From DASTOB01 sp035720425 (GTDB lineage: Bacteria > Chloroflexota > Limnocylindria > Limnocylindrales > CSP1-4), in assembly GCA_035720425.1 (NCBI GenBank), contig DASTOB010000211.1:1-26833 (forward strand): 26,833 nt of DNA, read 5' to 3'. Positions 15,607-22,823 of the stretch are shown in pieces. The translations under genes were made by a program, and so were the position numbers. Positions within the stretch are counted from its first letter, which is position 1. The number at the start of each line of letters is the position of its first letter. The notes under the pieces were generated by a model. It saw only the letters and a program-made list of their open reading frames with translations. It had not been told where the DNA came from and did no database searches.

Positions 15607-16001
15607 ACCTTGACCGCGACCTTGTAGGTCCCGAGCGACTTGAGCGGCTCGTCGAGCTCGATCTTGTGGCGATCGATCTCGATCCCGCGTCGGGCCAGCG
15701 CGTCGGCGATGTCCTTGGTCGTGATCGAGCCGTACAGCTTGCCGCCCTCGCCGACCTTGACCCCCATCGTGAGGGTCGTGCTCTCGATCCGGCGGGCGTA
15801 GATCTCGGCCTCCTCGCGCTCGCGCTTGCGCTTCTCCTCCCGGCTCGCGATGTCGTGCTGCCAGGCGCGATAGGCACCGCCGGCGGCCGGCACGGCGAGC
15901 TGGTGGGGAATGAGGAAGTTCGTGGCGTAGCCGTCGGCGACGACCTTCATCTCGCCGCTCTTGCCGAGCTTCGCAACGTCCTTGGTGAGAATGACCTTCA
16001 C
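15555..16001 (-). CDS. rplI: 50S ribosomal protein L9
   Basis: This 148-residue protein has the usual L9 length. The N-terminal rRNA-binding domain reads VKVILTKDVAKLGKSGEM, then DGYATNFLIPHQLA. A long charged helix (SREEKRKREREEAEIYARR) links to the C-terminal domain with GKLYGSITTKDIADAL. The start is GTG at 16001, with GGAGGG 9 nt upstream. The GTG overlaps the stop of the DUF1232 gene as GTGA (15998-16001), so the two are translationally coupled. L9 is commonly grouped with rpsF, ssb, rpsR and dnaB; here only dnaB remains in the neighbourhood. The 3' end overlaps the convergent GT-C fusion by 52 bases. Confidence 0.95.
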   Translation of the reverse strand: MKVILTKDVAKLGKSGEMKVVADGYATNFLIPHQLAVPAAGGAYRAWQHDIASREEKRKREREEAEIYARRIESTTLTMGVKVGEGGKLYGSITTKDIADALARRGIEIDRHKIELDEPLKSLGTYKVAVKVYAGMTSEVTIVVEPKG

Positions 16002-16522
16002 GCGGGGGAACCCTCCCTGGATTCGATCCATCGTCGGAGCCTCGGGGCGAGGCCGGTTTGCTGGGCCGCCCGACCGACGAACGCGGCGGCGGCGGGGATT
16101 CGCTTGATCGTCCGGCGGACCGGACCGGGCATGAGGCGCCGGATCTGGGCGACGTCGCGCTCGAAGGCACCGCGTTCGATGCCGAGCTCGTCGAGCTTCT
16201 CGGTCAGCAGGTCGTTCGGAACGCCGTCGAGAAACAGGTCCACGGCGAGCGCGACGACGACGAGGTCATCGAGACCGCCGACGAGCGGCACGTCGTCCGG
16301 CACGAGGTCGCGTCCGAACAGGAGGTAGCCGACGGCGCCGCCGAGGATGGCCTTGCGCGGGACCGGCGTCCGGTCGTCGAGGACGAGGACCCAGACGAGC
16401 CGCGCGTACATCGGCAGGCGGCTCGCGAGCGGCATGAACGCGAGCAACCCGAGCGCCCGACGGATCGCTCCGGCGGTTGTTCGCTTGCCACGCCGAACCG
16501 ACGCTCGCGTTCGTTCCGTCAT
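15998..16522 (-). CDS. DUF1232 (YkvA-like) membrane-associated protein
   Basis: This 174-residue protein has the DUF1232 core: RTPVPRKAILGGAVGYLLFG, then RDLVPDDVPLVGGLDDLVVV. These are two hydrophobic stretches around the P-x-D-L-v-P-D pattern. A basic N-terminus and a helical C-terminus with IRRLMPGPVRRTIKRIP flank it. Function of the family is unknown. I chose ATG at 16522: the in-frame extension to ATG 16567 has little GC preference at third positions and does not look coding. It directly precedes and overlaps rplI. A TAGACT hexamer at 16593-16598 may drive both. Confidence 0.82.
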   Translation of the reverse strand: MTERTRASVRRGKRTTAGAIRRALGLLAFMPLASRLPMYARLVWVLVLDDRTPVPRKAILGGAVGYLLFGRDLVPDDVPLVGGLDDLVVVALAVDLFLDGVPNDLLTEKLDELGIERGAFERDVAQIRRLMPGPVRRTIKRIPAAAAFVGRAAQQTGLAPRLRRWIESREGSPA

Positions 16523-16592
16523 CAGGTGCGTCGACCGTCCCTCGCCTGCTGGCCCGCGACGTGGCATCCTCGCCGATCGCTGCGGAACGAGC

Positions 16593-16598
16593 AGTCTA
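16593..16598 (-). promoter_or_regulatory. -10 hexamer TAGACT of the DUF1232-rplI pair
   Basis: TAGACT on the minus strand would start transcription near 16586, giving a leader of roughly 64 nt to the ATG at 16522. No clear -35 was found. The same hexamer precedes the MFS gene. Confidence 0.3.
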
Positions 16599-16970
16599 CC
16601 AGCCGCTTCGGTTCGGCCCGCAGCGGCAGCCCGTCACACGGCTCAAAGCGGGACGCTCTCGTGCGCCCCTACCGCGCGTGGGGGCGCGGCGCGGCCGGGG
16701 GCGCATCGGTGGCCCCGGCTCGTGGCCAGCCGAGCTGTCCCGGGGCTGCGGGCGCTCCAACCGACGAAGGAACGATGAGGCGGCGGCTCGGGCACCACCG
16801 TCCGGTGCTCGATGGGGCTCCCGGCGGCCCGAACGTCGGGGGAAGGCGCCCGGCGCAGTCGGAGTTGGCAGTTCGGCCGTCCGTTGGGGCTCCTGGCGCT
16901 CCGGCCCCCATCCCTGCCCGCCCGGGACGCGCCGTATGAACGGCGTCGACGGTCGGCGTCGAACGTCCGG
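16599..16970. other. Gene-free region with several hairpins upstream of lexA
   Basis: No convincing gene lies here; open frames on both strands are Arg/Pro/Gly-rich shadows. Inverted repeats are dense. GCGCCCC (16663-16669) pairs with 16681-16687. GCCCCGG (16712-16718) pairs with CCGGGGC (16740-16746) around an inner GCTCG/CGAGC stem. CGGGCACC (16789-16796) pairs with GGTGCTCG (16804-16811) with one G-T pair. They may be terminators, structured leader RNA or a small RNA, or simply GC-driven. Confidence 0.4.
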
Positions 16971-16998
16971 TTGACATCGAACGTTCGTTCGGTATGAT
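16971..16998 (+). promoter_or_regulatory. lexA promoter with LexA box inside the spacer
   Basis: The -35 is TTGACA (16971-16976) and the -10 is TATGAT (16993-16998), with a 16-bp spacer. The spacer is almost filled by CGAACGTTCGTTCG (16978-16991), a CGAAC-N4-GTTCG LexA box. LexA bound here would block its own promoter, the classical feedback loop. The dinB-proximal SOS promoter has the same arrangement. Confidence 0.82.
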
Positions 16999-17027
16999 GG
17001 CGCCAGCGCCCATACCCAGGAGGCACC

Positions 17028-17678
17028 GTGACCAAGCACGACGCCGAACGAAAGGTGAAGATCCTCGACCACATCGCGGCGACGCTGCGCGCCCGCGGCT
17101 ACCCGCCGTCGGTCCGCGAGATCGCCAAGGCCGTCGGGCTCGCCTCGACGTCGGCCGTCCATCACCACCTGCTCATCCTCGAGCGGGAGGGGTATCTGGA
17201 ACGCGGCGCGGCCCAGTCGCGTGCGATCCGGCTCACGCCAACCGCTGCGCTCCGCCTGGGCCTCACGAGCGAGCTCGTGCCGCAGGTGACCGGCCGGGAG
17301 GCGCACGTTCTGCCGATCGTCGGCGAGATCGCGGCCGGCGGTCCCATCGAGGCGTACCAGGACGTCTCGGAGACGCTCGCGGTGCCGGACCTGCTCGCGC
17401 CGTCGGGAGACGCGTACGTGTTGAAGGTCCGCGGCGACTCGATGATCGAGGCACACATCGCGGACGGCGACTTCGTCCTCATTCGGCCGCAGTCGACGGC
17501 GCGCAACGGCGACATCGTCGTCGCCCAGGTCGAAGAGAACGCGGTCACCCTCAAGCGCTTCTTCAAGGAGAAGGACCGGGTCCGCCTCCAGCCGGCCAAC
17601 GACAAGTACCCGCCGCAGTTCTATGACGACGTGCGGATCCAAGGGAAACTCATCGGCGTGATACGGAGGCTCGATTAG
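17028..17678 (+). CDS. lexA: LexA, SOS-response repressor
   Basis: LexA represses DNA-damage genes and cleaves itself when stimulated by RecA filaments. The 216-residue protein has an N-terminal winged helix-turn-helix (PPSVREIAKAVGLASTSAVH at 26-45). The self-cleavage site is the Ala103-Gly104 bond in VGEIAAGGPI. The catalytic dyad is Ser138 (RGDSMIEAHI) and Lys176 (AVTLKRFF). All key residues are present, so it should be functional. GTG at 17028 is preceded by AGGAGG 4 nt away (17018-17023). The promoter carries a LexA box. The recognition helix matches the Gram-positive type, consistent with the CGAAC-N4-GTTCG sites found here and next to dinB. Confidence 0.96.
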   Translation: MTKHDAERKVKILDHIAATLRARGYPPSVREIAKAVGLASTSAVHHHLLILEREGYLERGAAQSRAIRLTPTAALRLGLTSELVPQVTGREAHVLPIVGEIAAGGPIEAYQDVSETLAVPDLLAPSGDAYVLKVRGDSMIEAHIADGDFVLIRPQSTARNGDIVVAQVEENAVTLKRFFKEKDRVRLQPANDKYPPQFYDDVRIQGKLIGVIRRLD

Positions 17679-17732
17679 CAGCTGGGCTCCCGGGCGGCCC
17701 AGGCGTGCGTTGCCTGTTGCGCTCCTCGCTCA

Positions 17733-17780
17733 CGCACCCGCAGGTGCGCTCGCTCCGGTGCTCGCAGGCGCCTTCGCCTG
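17733..17780 (+). terminator. Two hairpins downstream of lexA
   Basis: CGCACC/GGTGCG (17733-17738 and 17743-17748, loop CGCA) is followed by CAGGCG/CGCCTG (17765-17770 and 17775-17780, loop CCTT). Both are perfect 6-bp stems 55-100 nt after the lexA stop. Neither has a T run, so intrinsic termination is only possible. Confidence 0.35.
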
Positions 17781-17809
17781 AACCACCCGAGCGCCCGATC
17801 ACAGATTTG

Positions 17810-17848
17810 AGCGCCGGCGCCGGCGCTGTCCACAGGGTGTCCACAGGG
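17810..17848. promoter_or_regulatory. 18-bp palindrome joined to tandem DnaA-box-like repeats upstream of dnaB
   Basis: 17810-17827 is a perfect palindrome (AGCGCCGGC plus its reverse complement). It runs straight into two adjacent copies of TGTCCACAGGG (17827-17837 and 17838-17848). With one upstream base, each repeat matches the high-GC DnaA box TTGTCCACA at 8 of 9 positions. About 40 bp further, GGGGATAAGCCCC (17885-17897) holds TTATCCCCG on the minus strand, a 7-of-9 DnaA-box match. This could be a DnaA-controlled dnaB promoter region or an origin-associated element. DnaA binding is inference; the repeats are directly visible. Confidence 0.45.
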
Positions 17849-17963
17849 CATCCTGCGGGCGGCGCGAAGTCGTGGACGAAGTTCGGGGATAAGCCCCTTC
17901 CGCCGACGGGGTGCGCGCCGTGACAGTGAAGCTGACACGACCAGCCGTCATCGTCGGGAGCCA

Positions 17964-19313
17964 ATGATCGATCGACTGCCGCCCCAGAGCCTCGAGGCGG
18001 AGCAATCCGTCCTCGGTGCGATCCTCATCGACCGCGACACGGTCGTCGAGGTCGCGGAGTTCCTGCGCCCGGAGGACTTCTACCGCCAGGCAAACGCGAC
18101 GATCTATCGCGCCGTCCTCGACCTGTTCGAGCGCCGGGAGCCGATCGACATCGTGACCGTCGCGGAGTCCCTCGAGCGAACGGGAGACCTCGAGTCGGTC
18201 GGTGGGCGGGCGTACCTGTCGGGCCTGTCCAACCAGACGCCGACGGCCGTCCACGCCGTTCAGTACGGGCGGATCGTCGAGCGCAAGGCCGTCCTGCGGA
18301 ACCTCATCGCCGCCGCCGGCAAGATCGCCGGAATCGGCTACGAGGATCCGGCCGAGATCCAGGAGGCGATCGACCGGGCGGAGGCGGAGCTCTTCCAGGT
18401 CAGCAATCGCCGCGTGTCGGTGGGCTTCAGCGTCCTCAAGGACCTGCTGCACGACGCGTACGACCGGCTCGACTACCTCCACGCTCACCGGGGTGAGATC
18501 AGCGGGATCCGGACCGGCTTCGCCGATCTCGACACGCTCACGACGGGCTTCCAGAAGAGCGACCTCATCGTCGTCGCCGCCCGGCCGTCGGTCGGCAAGA
18601 CGAGCTTCGCCCTGAACATCGCGGAGCACGCCGCCGTGCGCGACAAGAAGAGCGTCGGCGTATTCAGCCTCGAGATGTCGAAGGAGCAACTCGTGCTCCG
18701 GCTCCTGTCGAGCGTCGCGAACATCGACTCGCAGCGCCTCCGGAGCGGCTTCCTCGAGGAGCTCGACTTCGCGCGCATCGCGCCGGCCATGAACGCCCTC
18801 TCGGAGGCGCCGATCTACATCGACGACACGCCGAACATCTCGACCATGGAGCTGCGGACCAAGGCCCGCCGGCTCCAGGCGGAGTCCGGGCTTGACCTCG
18901 TCGTCGTCGACTACCTCCAGCTCATGCAGGCGGCGACGACGAACCGCGACGCGAACCGGGTCCAGGAGGTGTCGGAGATCTCGAGGGGACTCAAGGCGCT
19001 CGCCCGCGAGCTGAGCGTGCCGGTCGTCGCGCTGTCCCAGCTGTCCCGCCAGCCGGAGATGCGCGAGTCGAAGGAGCCGCGGCTCTCGGACCTGCGTGAA
19101 TCGGGGGCCATCGAGCAGGATGCGGATCTCGTGGTCTTCCTGTGGCGCGAGAAGGATCGCGCCGGCGAGGAGCAGGACGCGGACGGTGAGGTCGTCAAGA
19201 TCAAGCTGGCCAAGCACCGCAACGGGCCCACCGGCGAGATCGACCTGTGGTTCCGCAAGAAGCAGACGCGCTTCGTCTCGTACGCCGGTGAACGCTTCGC
19301 GGAGGCTGGCTGA
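17964..19313 (+). CDS. dnaB: Replicative DNA helicase DnaB
   Basis: DnaB is the hexameric ATP-driven helicase that unwinds DNA at the replication fork. The 449-residue protein has the standard length with no intein. The N-terminal domain begins PPQSLEAEQSVLGAILID. The RecA-like domain has Walker A ARPSVGKTS (206-214), the FSLEMSKEQL segment, Walker B VVVDYLQLM (313-321) and the conserved DLRESGAIEQDADLVVFLWR. ATG at 17964 is preceded by GGGAG 3 nt away. It lies downstream of lexA across a 285-bp region with DnaA-box-like repeats, and converges with a lipoprotein gene 33 bp beyond its end. Confidence 0.97.
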   Translation: MIDRLPPQSLEAEQSVLGAILIDRDTVVEVAEFLRPEDFYRQANATIYRAVLDLFERREPIDIVTVAESLERTGDLESVGGRAYLSGLSNQTPTAVHAVQYGRIVERKAVLRNLIAAAGKIAGIGYEDPAEIQEAIDRAEAELFQVSNRRVSVGFSVLKDLLHDAYDRLDYLHAHRGEISGIRTGFADLDTLTTGFQKSDLIVVAARPSVGKTSFALNIAEHAAVRDKKSVGVFSLEMSKEQLVLRLLSSVANIDSQRLRSGFLEELDFARIAPAMNALSEAPIYIDDTPNISTMELRTKARRLQAESGLDLVVVDYLQLMQAATTNRDANRVQEVSEISRGLKALARELSVPVVALSQLSRQPEMRESKEPRLSDLRESGAIEQDADLVVFLWREKDRAGEEQDADGEVVKIKLAKHRNGPTGEIDLWFRKKQTRFVSYAGERFAEAG

Positions 19314-19346
19314 GCGCGATCCTGAACGAGCGAGCGACGGAGGGCC

Positions 19347-20261
19347 CTACGCCTCCTCGCCCGGCAGGAGCGGGCGGAGCGCGAGCGAGTAGACCGCTCC
19401 GTCCGGCCCGTCGAGGATGATCCCCTGGACGCCGCCCTCGAGGTCCTCGAGATCGAGCGCCGCCACCTCGTCGCGAGTCAGGACGCGGCTCGGAAATCCG
19501 GTCGCGGGAACATCCGGGTCGTTCGCGGCGACGAAGTCGGACGGGGCGATGTCCGGCCACGGCCAGGCGAGGGCCGCGCCGCCGCCGAACGCGTCGTACA
19601 GGACGGCCCGATATCGCTCCGGCTCGTAGACCGCGGTGTCCCCGCCCGCGTCGAACGCACGAAGACGCTCGGCGAGGGCGGCGAACGCGGTGCGCGCGGC
19701 GCCGTCTGGATCACCGGGGTTCTCGAGGCCGAGCGCATACACGGAGACCGTCTTCGACAGGCCGCCGGCGTTGATCGTAAAGATCGCTGTCGGCGCATCC
19801 GCCACGAGGTTGTTCTCGTACGACTCGCGCGCGATGCCGAGGGCGCCGTCGTTGAGGGCGAACTCGAGCAATGCCTGGACCTGCTCCTCCGAGAGGACCG
19901 CCGTCCGGAACGGCACGTCGCGGACGATCGGGCCGGGCGGGAGGCCCTCGCCGAACTGGTCGCGGAAGACCACCGTGCCGTCGCCGTACAGGGTGAACGA
20001 CGGCGCCTGCGTCACGAGGTAGCCGAGAGGCACGAAACCGCCACCCTCCTCGAACCGAAGGATCACGTCGGTCGAGCCCGTCGGATGGTCGATCGGAACC
20101 GACGGCGGTCCGTCGCTCGGCTGCTCCGAGCCCCCGGGCGACGCCGACGGATTCGGTGCATCGGACGGGTCCGCCGACGGCGACGGTCCGGTACCGGCGG
20201 TGCAGGCCGCCAGGACGAGGATGAGGGAGCCGAGGAGCGGCGCGGCAGCACGGTTCGACAT
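19347..20261 (-). CDS. Lipoprotein of unknown function
   Basis: This 304-residue protein begins with a lipoprotein signal (LGSLILVLAAC, lipobox cysteine at 20), then a Ser/Pro/Asp-rich linker of about 50 residues, so it should be anchored outside the membrane. The folded part starts around DVILRFEEGGGFVPLGY and contains FTLYGDGTVVFRDQ. No catalytic motif is recognised. ATG at 20261 has GGGAG only 2 nt upstream. A TTG at 20288 with GAGGG 5 nt upstream is a serious alternative that adds the basic MSRNRRPGA, which suits a signal-peptide n-region. Confidence 0.8.
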   Translation of the reverse strand: MSNRAAAPLLGSLILVLAACTAGTGPSPSADPSDAPNPSASPGGSEQPSDGPPSVPIDHPTGSTDVILRFEEGGGFVPLGYLVTQAPSFTLYGDGTVVFRDQFGEGLPPGPIVRDVPFRTAVLSEEQVQALLEFALNDGALGIARESYENNLVADAPTAIFTINAGGLSKTVSVYALGLENPGDPDGAARTAFAALAERLRAFDAGGDTAVYEPERYRAVLYDAFGGGAALAWPWPDIAPSDFVAANDPDVPATGFPSRVLTRDEVAALDLEDLEGGVQGIILDGPDGAVYSLALRPLLPGEEA

Positions 20262-20370
20262 GGCTCCCGGACGCCGGTTTCGGCTCAACGGTTCCCTCGG
20301 GCTGCGATTCCCGTAGCCCGATTGCGGTACGAACGGCGAATTCGTCGTTTCACGCGCTTGACGACGACCG

Positions 20371-20376
20371 TATCCT
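20371..20376 (+). promoter_or_regulatory. -10 hexamer TATCCT before the zinc-ribbon gene
   Basis: TATCCT on the plus strand lies 7 nt before the ATG at 20384, fitting a leaderless message. The hexamer is the same as before hutH, the GNAT gene and tRNA-Asp. Confidence 0.45.
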
Positions 20377-20383
20377 CCCCGCT

Positions 20384-20821
20384 ATGAGTCCCGGGCACGA
20401 ACGCCCGACCGATCCGAGCGCGCGGATCCCCACACCGTGCACCCGCGTCCGGACCGGCGACGGCCGTGGCCCGGGCCCGCGCCCACGCGCCCGAGCCTTG
20501 GAGGTACTGGAGAGGGTGTACCAGGACCGCACGCTCACCTGTCGTGACTGCTCGGAGGAGTTCATCTTCTCGGTCGGCGAGCAGACGTTCTTCGCCAGCA
20601 AGGGGTTGCAGAACGACCCCCAGCGGTGCCCCTCGTGCCGGGCCGCCGCCAAGCGCGCCCGGGCGGTCGGCGGACCGCGGGAGTTCCACGCCGCGGTGTG
20701 CGGCGCGTGCGGCGGACAGGCGATCGTGCCGTTCGCCCCGCGCAACGATCGGCCGGTTTACTGCAGCTCGTGCTTCGACAAGGTCCGCGCCGGAACGATC
20801 GGAGCCACCGCCCCTGCCTGA
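20384..20821 (+). CDS. Zinc-ribbon protein with four CxxC knuckles
   Basis: This 145-residue protein has four CxxC pairs at Cys53/56, 82/85, 106/109 and 127/130, enough for two zinc sites. The first unit (QDRTLTCRDCSEEFIFSVGE, then QNDPQRCPSC) matches the small zinc-ribbon family in which this segment is usually N-terminal. The second (CGACGGQAIVPF, then RPVYCSSCF) is its common partner. Such proteins probably bind nucleic acid or protein partners; no enzyme is implied. A leaderless-type start at ATG 20384 is chosen. GTG at 20516, directly before the conserved part, is possible because the first 44 residues are low-complexity. Confidence 0.82.
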   Translation: MSPGHERPTDPSARIPTPCTRVRTGDGRGPGPRPRARALEVLERVYQDRTLTCRDCSEEFIFSVGEQTFFASKGLQNDPQRCPSCRAAAKRARAVGGPREFHAAVCGACGGQAIVPFAPRNDRPVYCSSCFDKVRAGTIGATAPA

Positions 20822-20822
20822 C

Positions 20823-20840
20823 CCGGGGCGCAGCGCCCGG
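20823..20840. terminator. Bidirectional hairpin between convergent genes
   Basis: CCGGGGCG and CGCCCGG arms with a 3-base loop form seven pairs with one bulged G. It fills the 23-bp gap between the zinc-ribbon stop and the CapA-like stop, a typical place for a shared terminator, though without a T run. Confidence 0.4.
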
Positions 20841-20844
20841 TCGG

Positions 20845-22542
20845 CTACCAGTCGAGCAGGCCCTTTGACGCGGCGAAGACCTGGCCGAGCACGACCGCAC
20901 CGTCGCCGGCCGGGTCGAGGAAGTTCGGTTGCGCCTTGTCGAGGATGATGTGCGGGCGCATCGTGACCTGGACGAGCTGCGATCCGACGAACGTCAGCTC
21001 CAGCGTGATGCCCTCCATCGTCGGCTCCGACCACGTCTGGTCGAACACGAAGTTGCCGAGCGCGTACCAGATCGGCCGGCCGTTGTAGACCTCCATCGCC
21101 CCGGCCCAGTGGGCGTGGTTGCCGATCACGAGGTCCGCCCCGGCGTCGACCACCGCGTGGGCGAGCGTCCGCTGCGAACCGAACGGCGTGGCGTCGTACT
21201 CGGTACCCCAGTGCGGGAAGACGATGACGACGTCCGCCCCGGCTTCCCGCACGAGGGCGATGTCCTCGCGCACGATCGCCGCGGTCAGTGGGGCGCTGCC
21301 GGCCCGGTCCGGTCCGGCCGCATAGCCCCGCGCGATCGTGTCGTAGCCGAGGATCGCGACGGTCACCCCGCCGGCCTCCAGCAACGCCGGCCGGCGCGCC
21401 TCGGCAATGTTCCGACCGGCCCCGCCGTGGGCGAGGCCGCGCGCCTCGAGGTTCTCGATCGTCTCGATCACGCCCCGCGCGCCCGCGTCGCGAATGTGGT
21501 TGTTGGCGAGCGAGACGTAGTCGATCCCGGCGTTGACGAGGCCGTCGATGAGCGCAGGATCCGCGCTGAACACGGTGCCGCTCGTGTGGTACCTGAACGC
21601 GTTCGGGGCCGGGTTCTCGAAGTTCGCGATCGCGATGTCGGCACCCTGGAGCAGGGCGCGCATCGCACCCTCGTTGCCGGTCCGCTGCGTCCGCGGGAGC
21701 TCCCAGCCGAACGACGAGCAGCAATAGCGCGAGGTGATCTCTGCCGTGCCGCCGTCGAACGGGAAGTCGACGCCCTTGCCGTCGATCTTCACCGTCTTCG
21801 CGACGCCCCGATCGAGCAGGATGTCGCCCCCGGCGACGAGCGTCCAGGCGTCGGCCGGATCGTACGAAACGGGCGCCACGGGCTCGGACGCGTCCGGCGC
21901 CGGGACGCGCATGACGAGCGGCCAGTCAGCGAGCGTCGCGACGCGGCCCACGCCGAACATCGCCGTCTCCTCCCACGCCAGGGCCCGCACCGACGGGCCG
22001 ACCTCGTCGGCGCGCAGGATTCCCAATCGCTTGCGGCTCGCGGCGATGTCGGTCGCCAGCGTGGCCGCATCCGGCGCGAGCACGAGCCGAGCCGGATCGG
22101 CCGGTCGCTCACCACCGAGGGCGGCAATGATCGCGGCCGAGTCGGCCTCGACGAGCTCGAGCGCCTCGTAGCGCTCGCTGGTGCCGCGCATGATGGCTCG
22201 CACTTCGGCGAGCGAGGTCCCGTCGAGGGGCGAGCGAAAGTGGGTGATCGGGACGATCGCGACATCAACGAGCGGGACCGGCGTCGGCGTCGGTCGCGGG
22301 GTCGGCGAGGGACGCCGCGTCGGCGAGGCCGTGGGACCGACGCCAACCGTCGGCTCCGGCGCCCCAGTCGTGGAGGATGGGACGGAGCCCAACGGCGGCC
22401 CGAACGGCAGCCCGAACCCACCCGATGCGATCCCGACGGCACCGGCCAGCCCGGCCACCACGAGGCCGGCGGCGACGAGCGCCGGGGCTCGGCGGAGGCC
22501 GCGCGGCGATCGACCGCTAACCGACGGAGGGAGGCGGGTCAC
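20845..22542 (-). CDS. CapA-family (poly-gamma-glutamate capsule type) phosphoesterase-like protein
   Basis: This 565-residue protein has an N-terminal membrane anchor or signal (about 19-40), a Pro/Thr-rich linker (60-90), an extra domain at about 91-215, and a C-terminal CapA metallophosphatase-like domain. The domain's motifs are all present: GGDILLDRG (238-246), NFENP (307-311), LANNHIRDAG (345-354), FPHWGTEY (442-449), GNHAHW (474-479) and ALGNFVFDQ. CapA relatives act in poly-gamma-glutamate capsule export or as cell-surface hydrolases; the substrate here is unknown. The extra domain (IVPITHFRSPLDGTS) faintly recalls PstS-like binding proteins. GTG at 22542 is chosen; longer frames run into the tRNA gene. 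Confidence 0.85.
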   Translation of the reverse strand: MTRLPPSVSGRSPRGLRRAPALVAAGLVVAGLAGAVGIASGGFGLPFGPPLGSVPSSTTGAPEPTVGVGPTASPTRRPSPTPRPTPTPVPLVDVAIVPITHFRSPLDGTSLAEVRAIMRGTSERYEALELVEADSAAIIAALGGERPADPARLVLAPDAATLATDIAASRKRLGILRADEVGPSVRALAWEETAMFGVGRVATLADWPLVMRVPAPDASEPVAPVSYDPADAWTLVAGGDILLDRGVAKTVKIDGKGVDFPFDGGTAEITSRYCCSSFGWELPRTQRTGNEGAMRALLQGADIAIANFENPAPNAFRYHTSGTVFSADPALIDGLVNAGIDYVSLANNHIRDAGARGVIETIENLEARGLAHGGAGRNIAEARRPALLEAGGVTVAILGYDTIARGYAAGPDRAGSAPLTAAIVREDIALVREAGADVVIVFPHWGTEYDATPFGSQRTLAHAVVDAGADLVIGNHAHWAGAMEVYNGRPIWYALGNFVFDQTWSEPTMEGITLELTFVGSQLVQVTMRPHIILDKAQPNFLDPAGDGAVVLGQVFAASKGLLDW

Positions 22543-22572
22543 GGGCGGGATTCTCGCACGCGGAACGAGGAA

Positions 22573-22600
22573 CGCCCCGTCCGGGCGGGCGGACGGGGCG
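22573..22600 (-). terminator. Perfect 10-bp hairpin downstream of tRNA-Asp
   Basis: CGCCCCGTCC (22573-22582) pairs perfectly with GGACGGGGCG (22591-22600) around an 8-base loop, 18 nt past the tRNA 3' end. It is the likely tRNA terminator; the following bases on the minus strand (TTCCTCGTTCC) are only moderately T-rich. Confidence 0.6.
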
Positions 22601-22617
22601 TAGGGAAATGCGCAAGG

Positions 22618-22694
22618 TGGCGGACCCGACCGGATTCGAACCGGCGATCTCCAGCGTGACAGGCTGGCATGTTGGGCCGCTACACCACGGGTCC
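22618..22694 (-). tRNA. tRNA-Asp (anticodon GTC)
   Basis: On the minus strand the acceptor arms GGACCCG and CGGGTCC pair fully, followed by discriminator G and an encoded CCA (22618-22620). The D stem is GTGT/ACAT. The anticodon arm CCAGC-CTGTCAC-GCTGG places GTC at 34-36. The T arm is GCCGG-TTCGAAT-CCGGT. All stems fold with only G-T wobbles, so it should be functional. It reads aspartate codons and stands alone between the CapA-like gene and the divergent threonine aldolase. Confidence 0.96.
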
Positions 22695-22709
22695 ATGCGG
22701 CGAAGGGGG

Positions 22710-22715
22710 AGGATA
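22710..22715 (-). promoter_or_regulatory. Extended -10 (TGCTATCCT) of tRNA-Asp
   Basis: TATCCT preceded by TGC makes an extended -10, 15 nt before the mature tRNA 5' end; a weak -35 (GCGACA) lies 17 bp upstream. Because this promoter serves an RNA gene, it supports TATCCT as a real -10 in this genome. Confidence 0.5.
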
Positions 22716-22823
22716 GCAGGTGCCCTGAGCCTTGTCGCGGTCCGGTGCCCGTCCGGGCCGCCCAGGCCCGTCGCGGTCCGGTTCCTGCCCGGCCCGTCGC
22801 GGTCCGATCGGCCGGCCTCGCCC

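Noticed and set aside
12159..16328. A 1389-codon plus-strand open frame overlapping the GT-C fusion
   Set aside because: Its product is Arg/Pro/Gly-rich without hydrophobic helices or motifs. The overlapping frame ending at 15606 gives clear membrane-protein sequence, so this is a high-GC shadow.
16959..16974. An additional LexA half-box pair (CGAACGTCCGGTTGAC) upstream of the lexA -35
   Set aside because: The spacing is 5 bases and the right half lacks the final TTCG, so it does not fit the consensus. The box at 16978-16991 is the clear operator.
17827..17848. The tandem TGTCCACAGGG repeats as a CRISPR or mobile-element end
   Set aside because: There are only two abutting 11-bp copies without spacers, no cas gene, no transposase and no target-site duplication.
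17705..17923. Small plus-strand ORF between lexA and dnaB
   Set aside because: Its sequence spans hairpins, the palindrome and DnaA-like repeats. It is Ser/Pro/Arg-rich with no ribosome-binding site or domain.
22618..22694. tRNA-Asp as an integration site for a genomic island
   Set aside because: No integrase, no repeat of the tRNA 3' end elsewhere in the window, and ordinary housekeeping genes on both sides.
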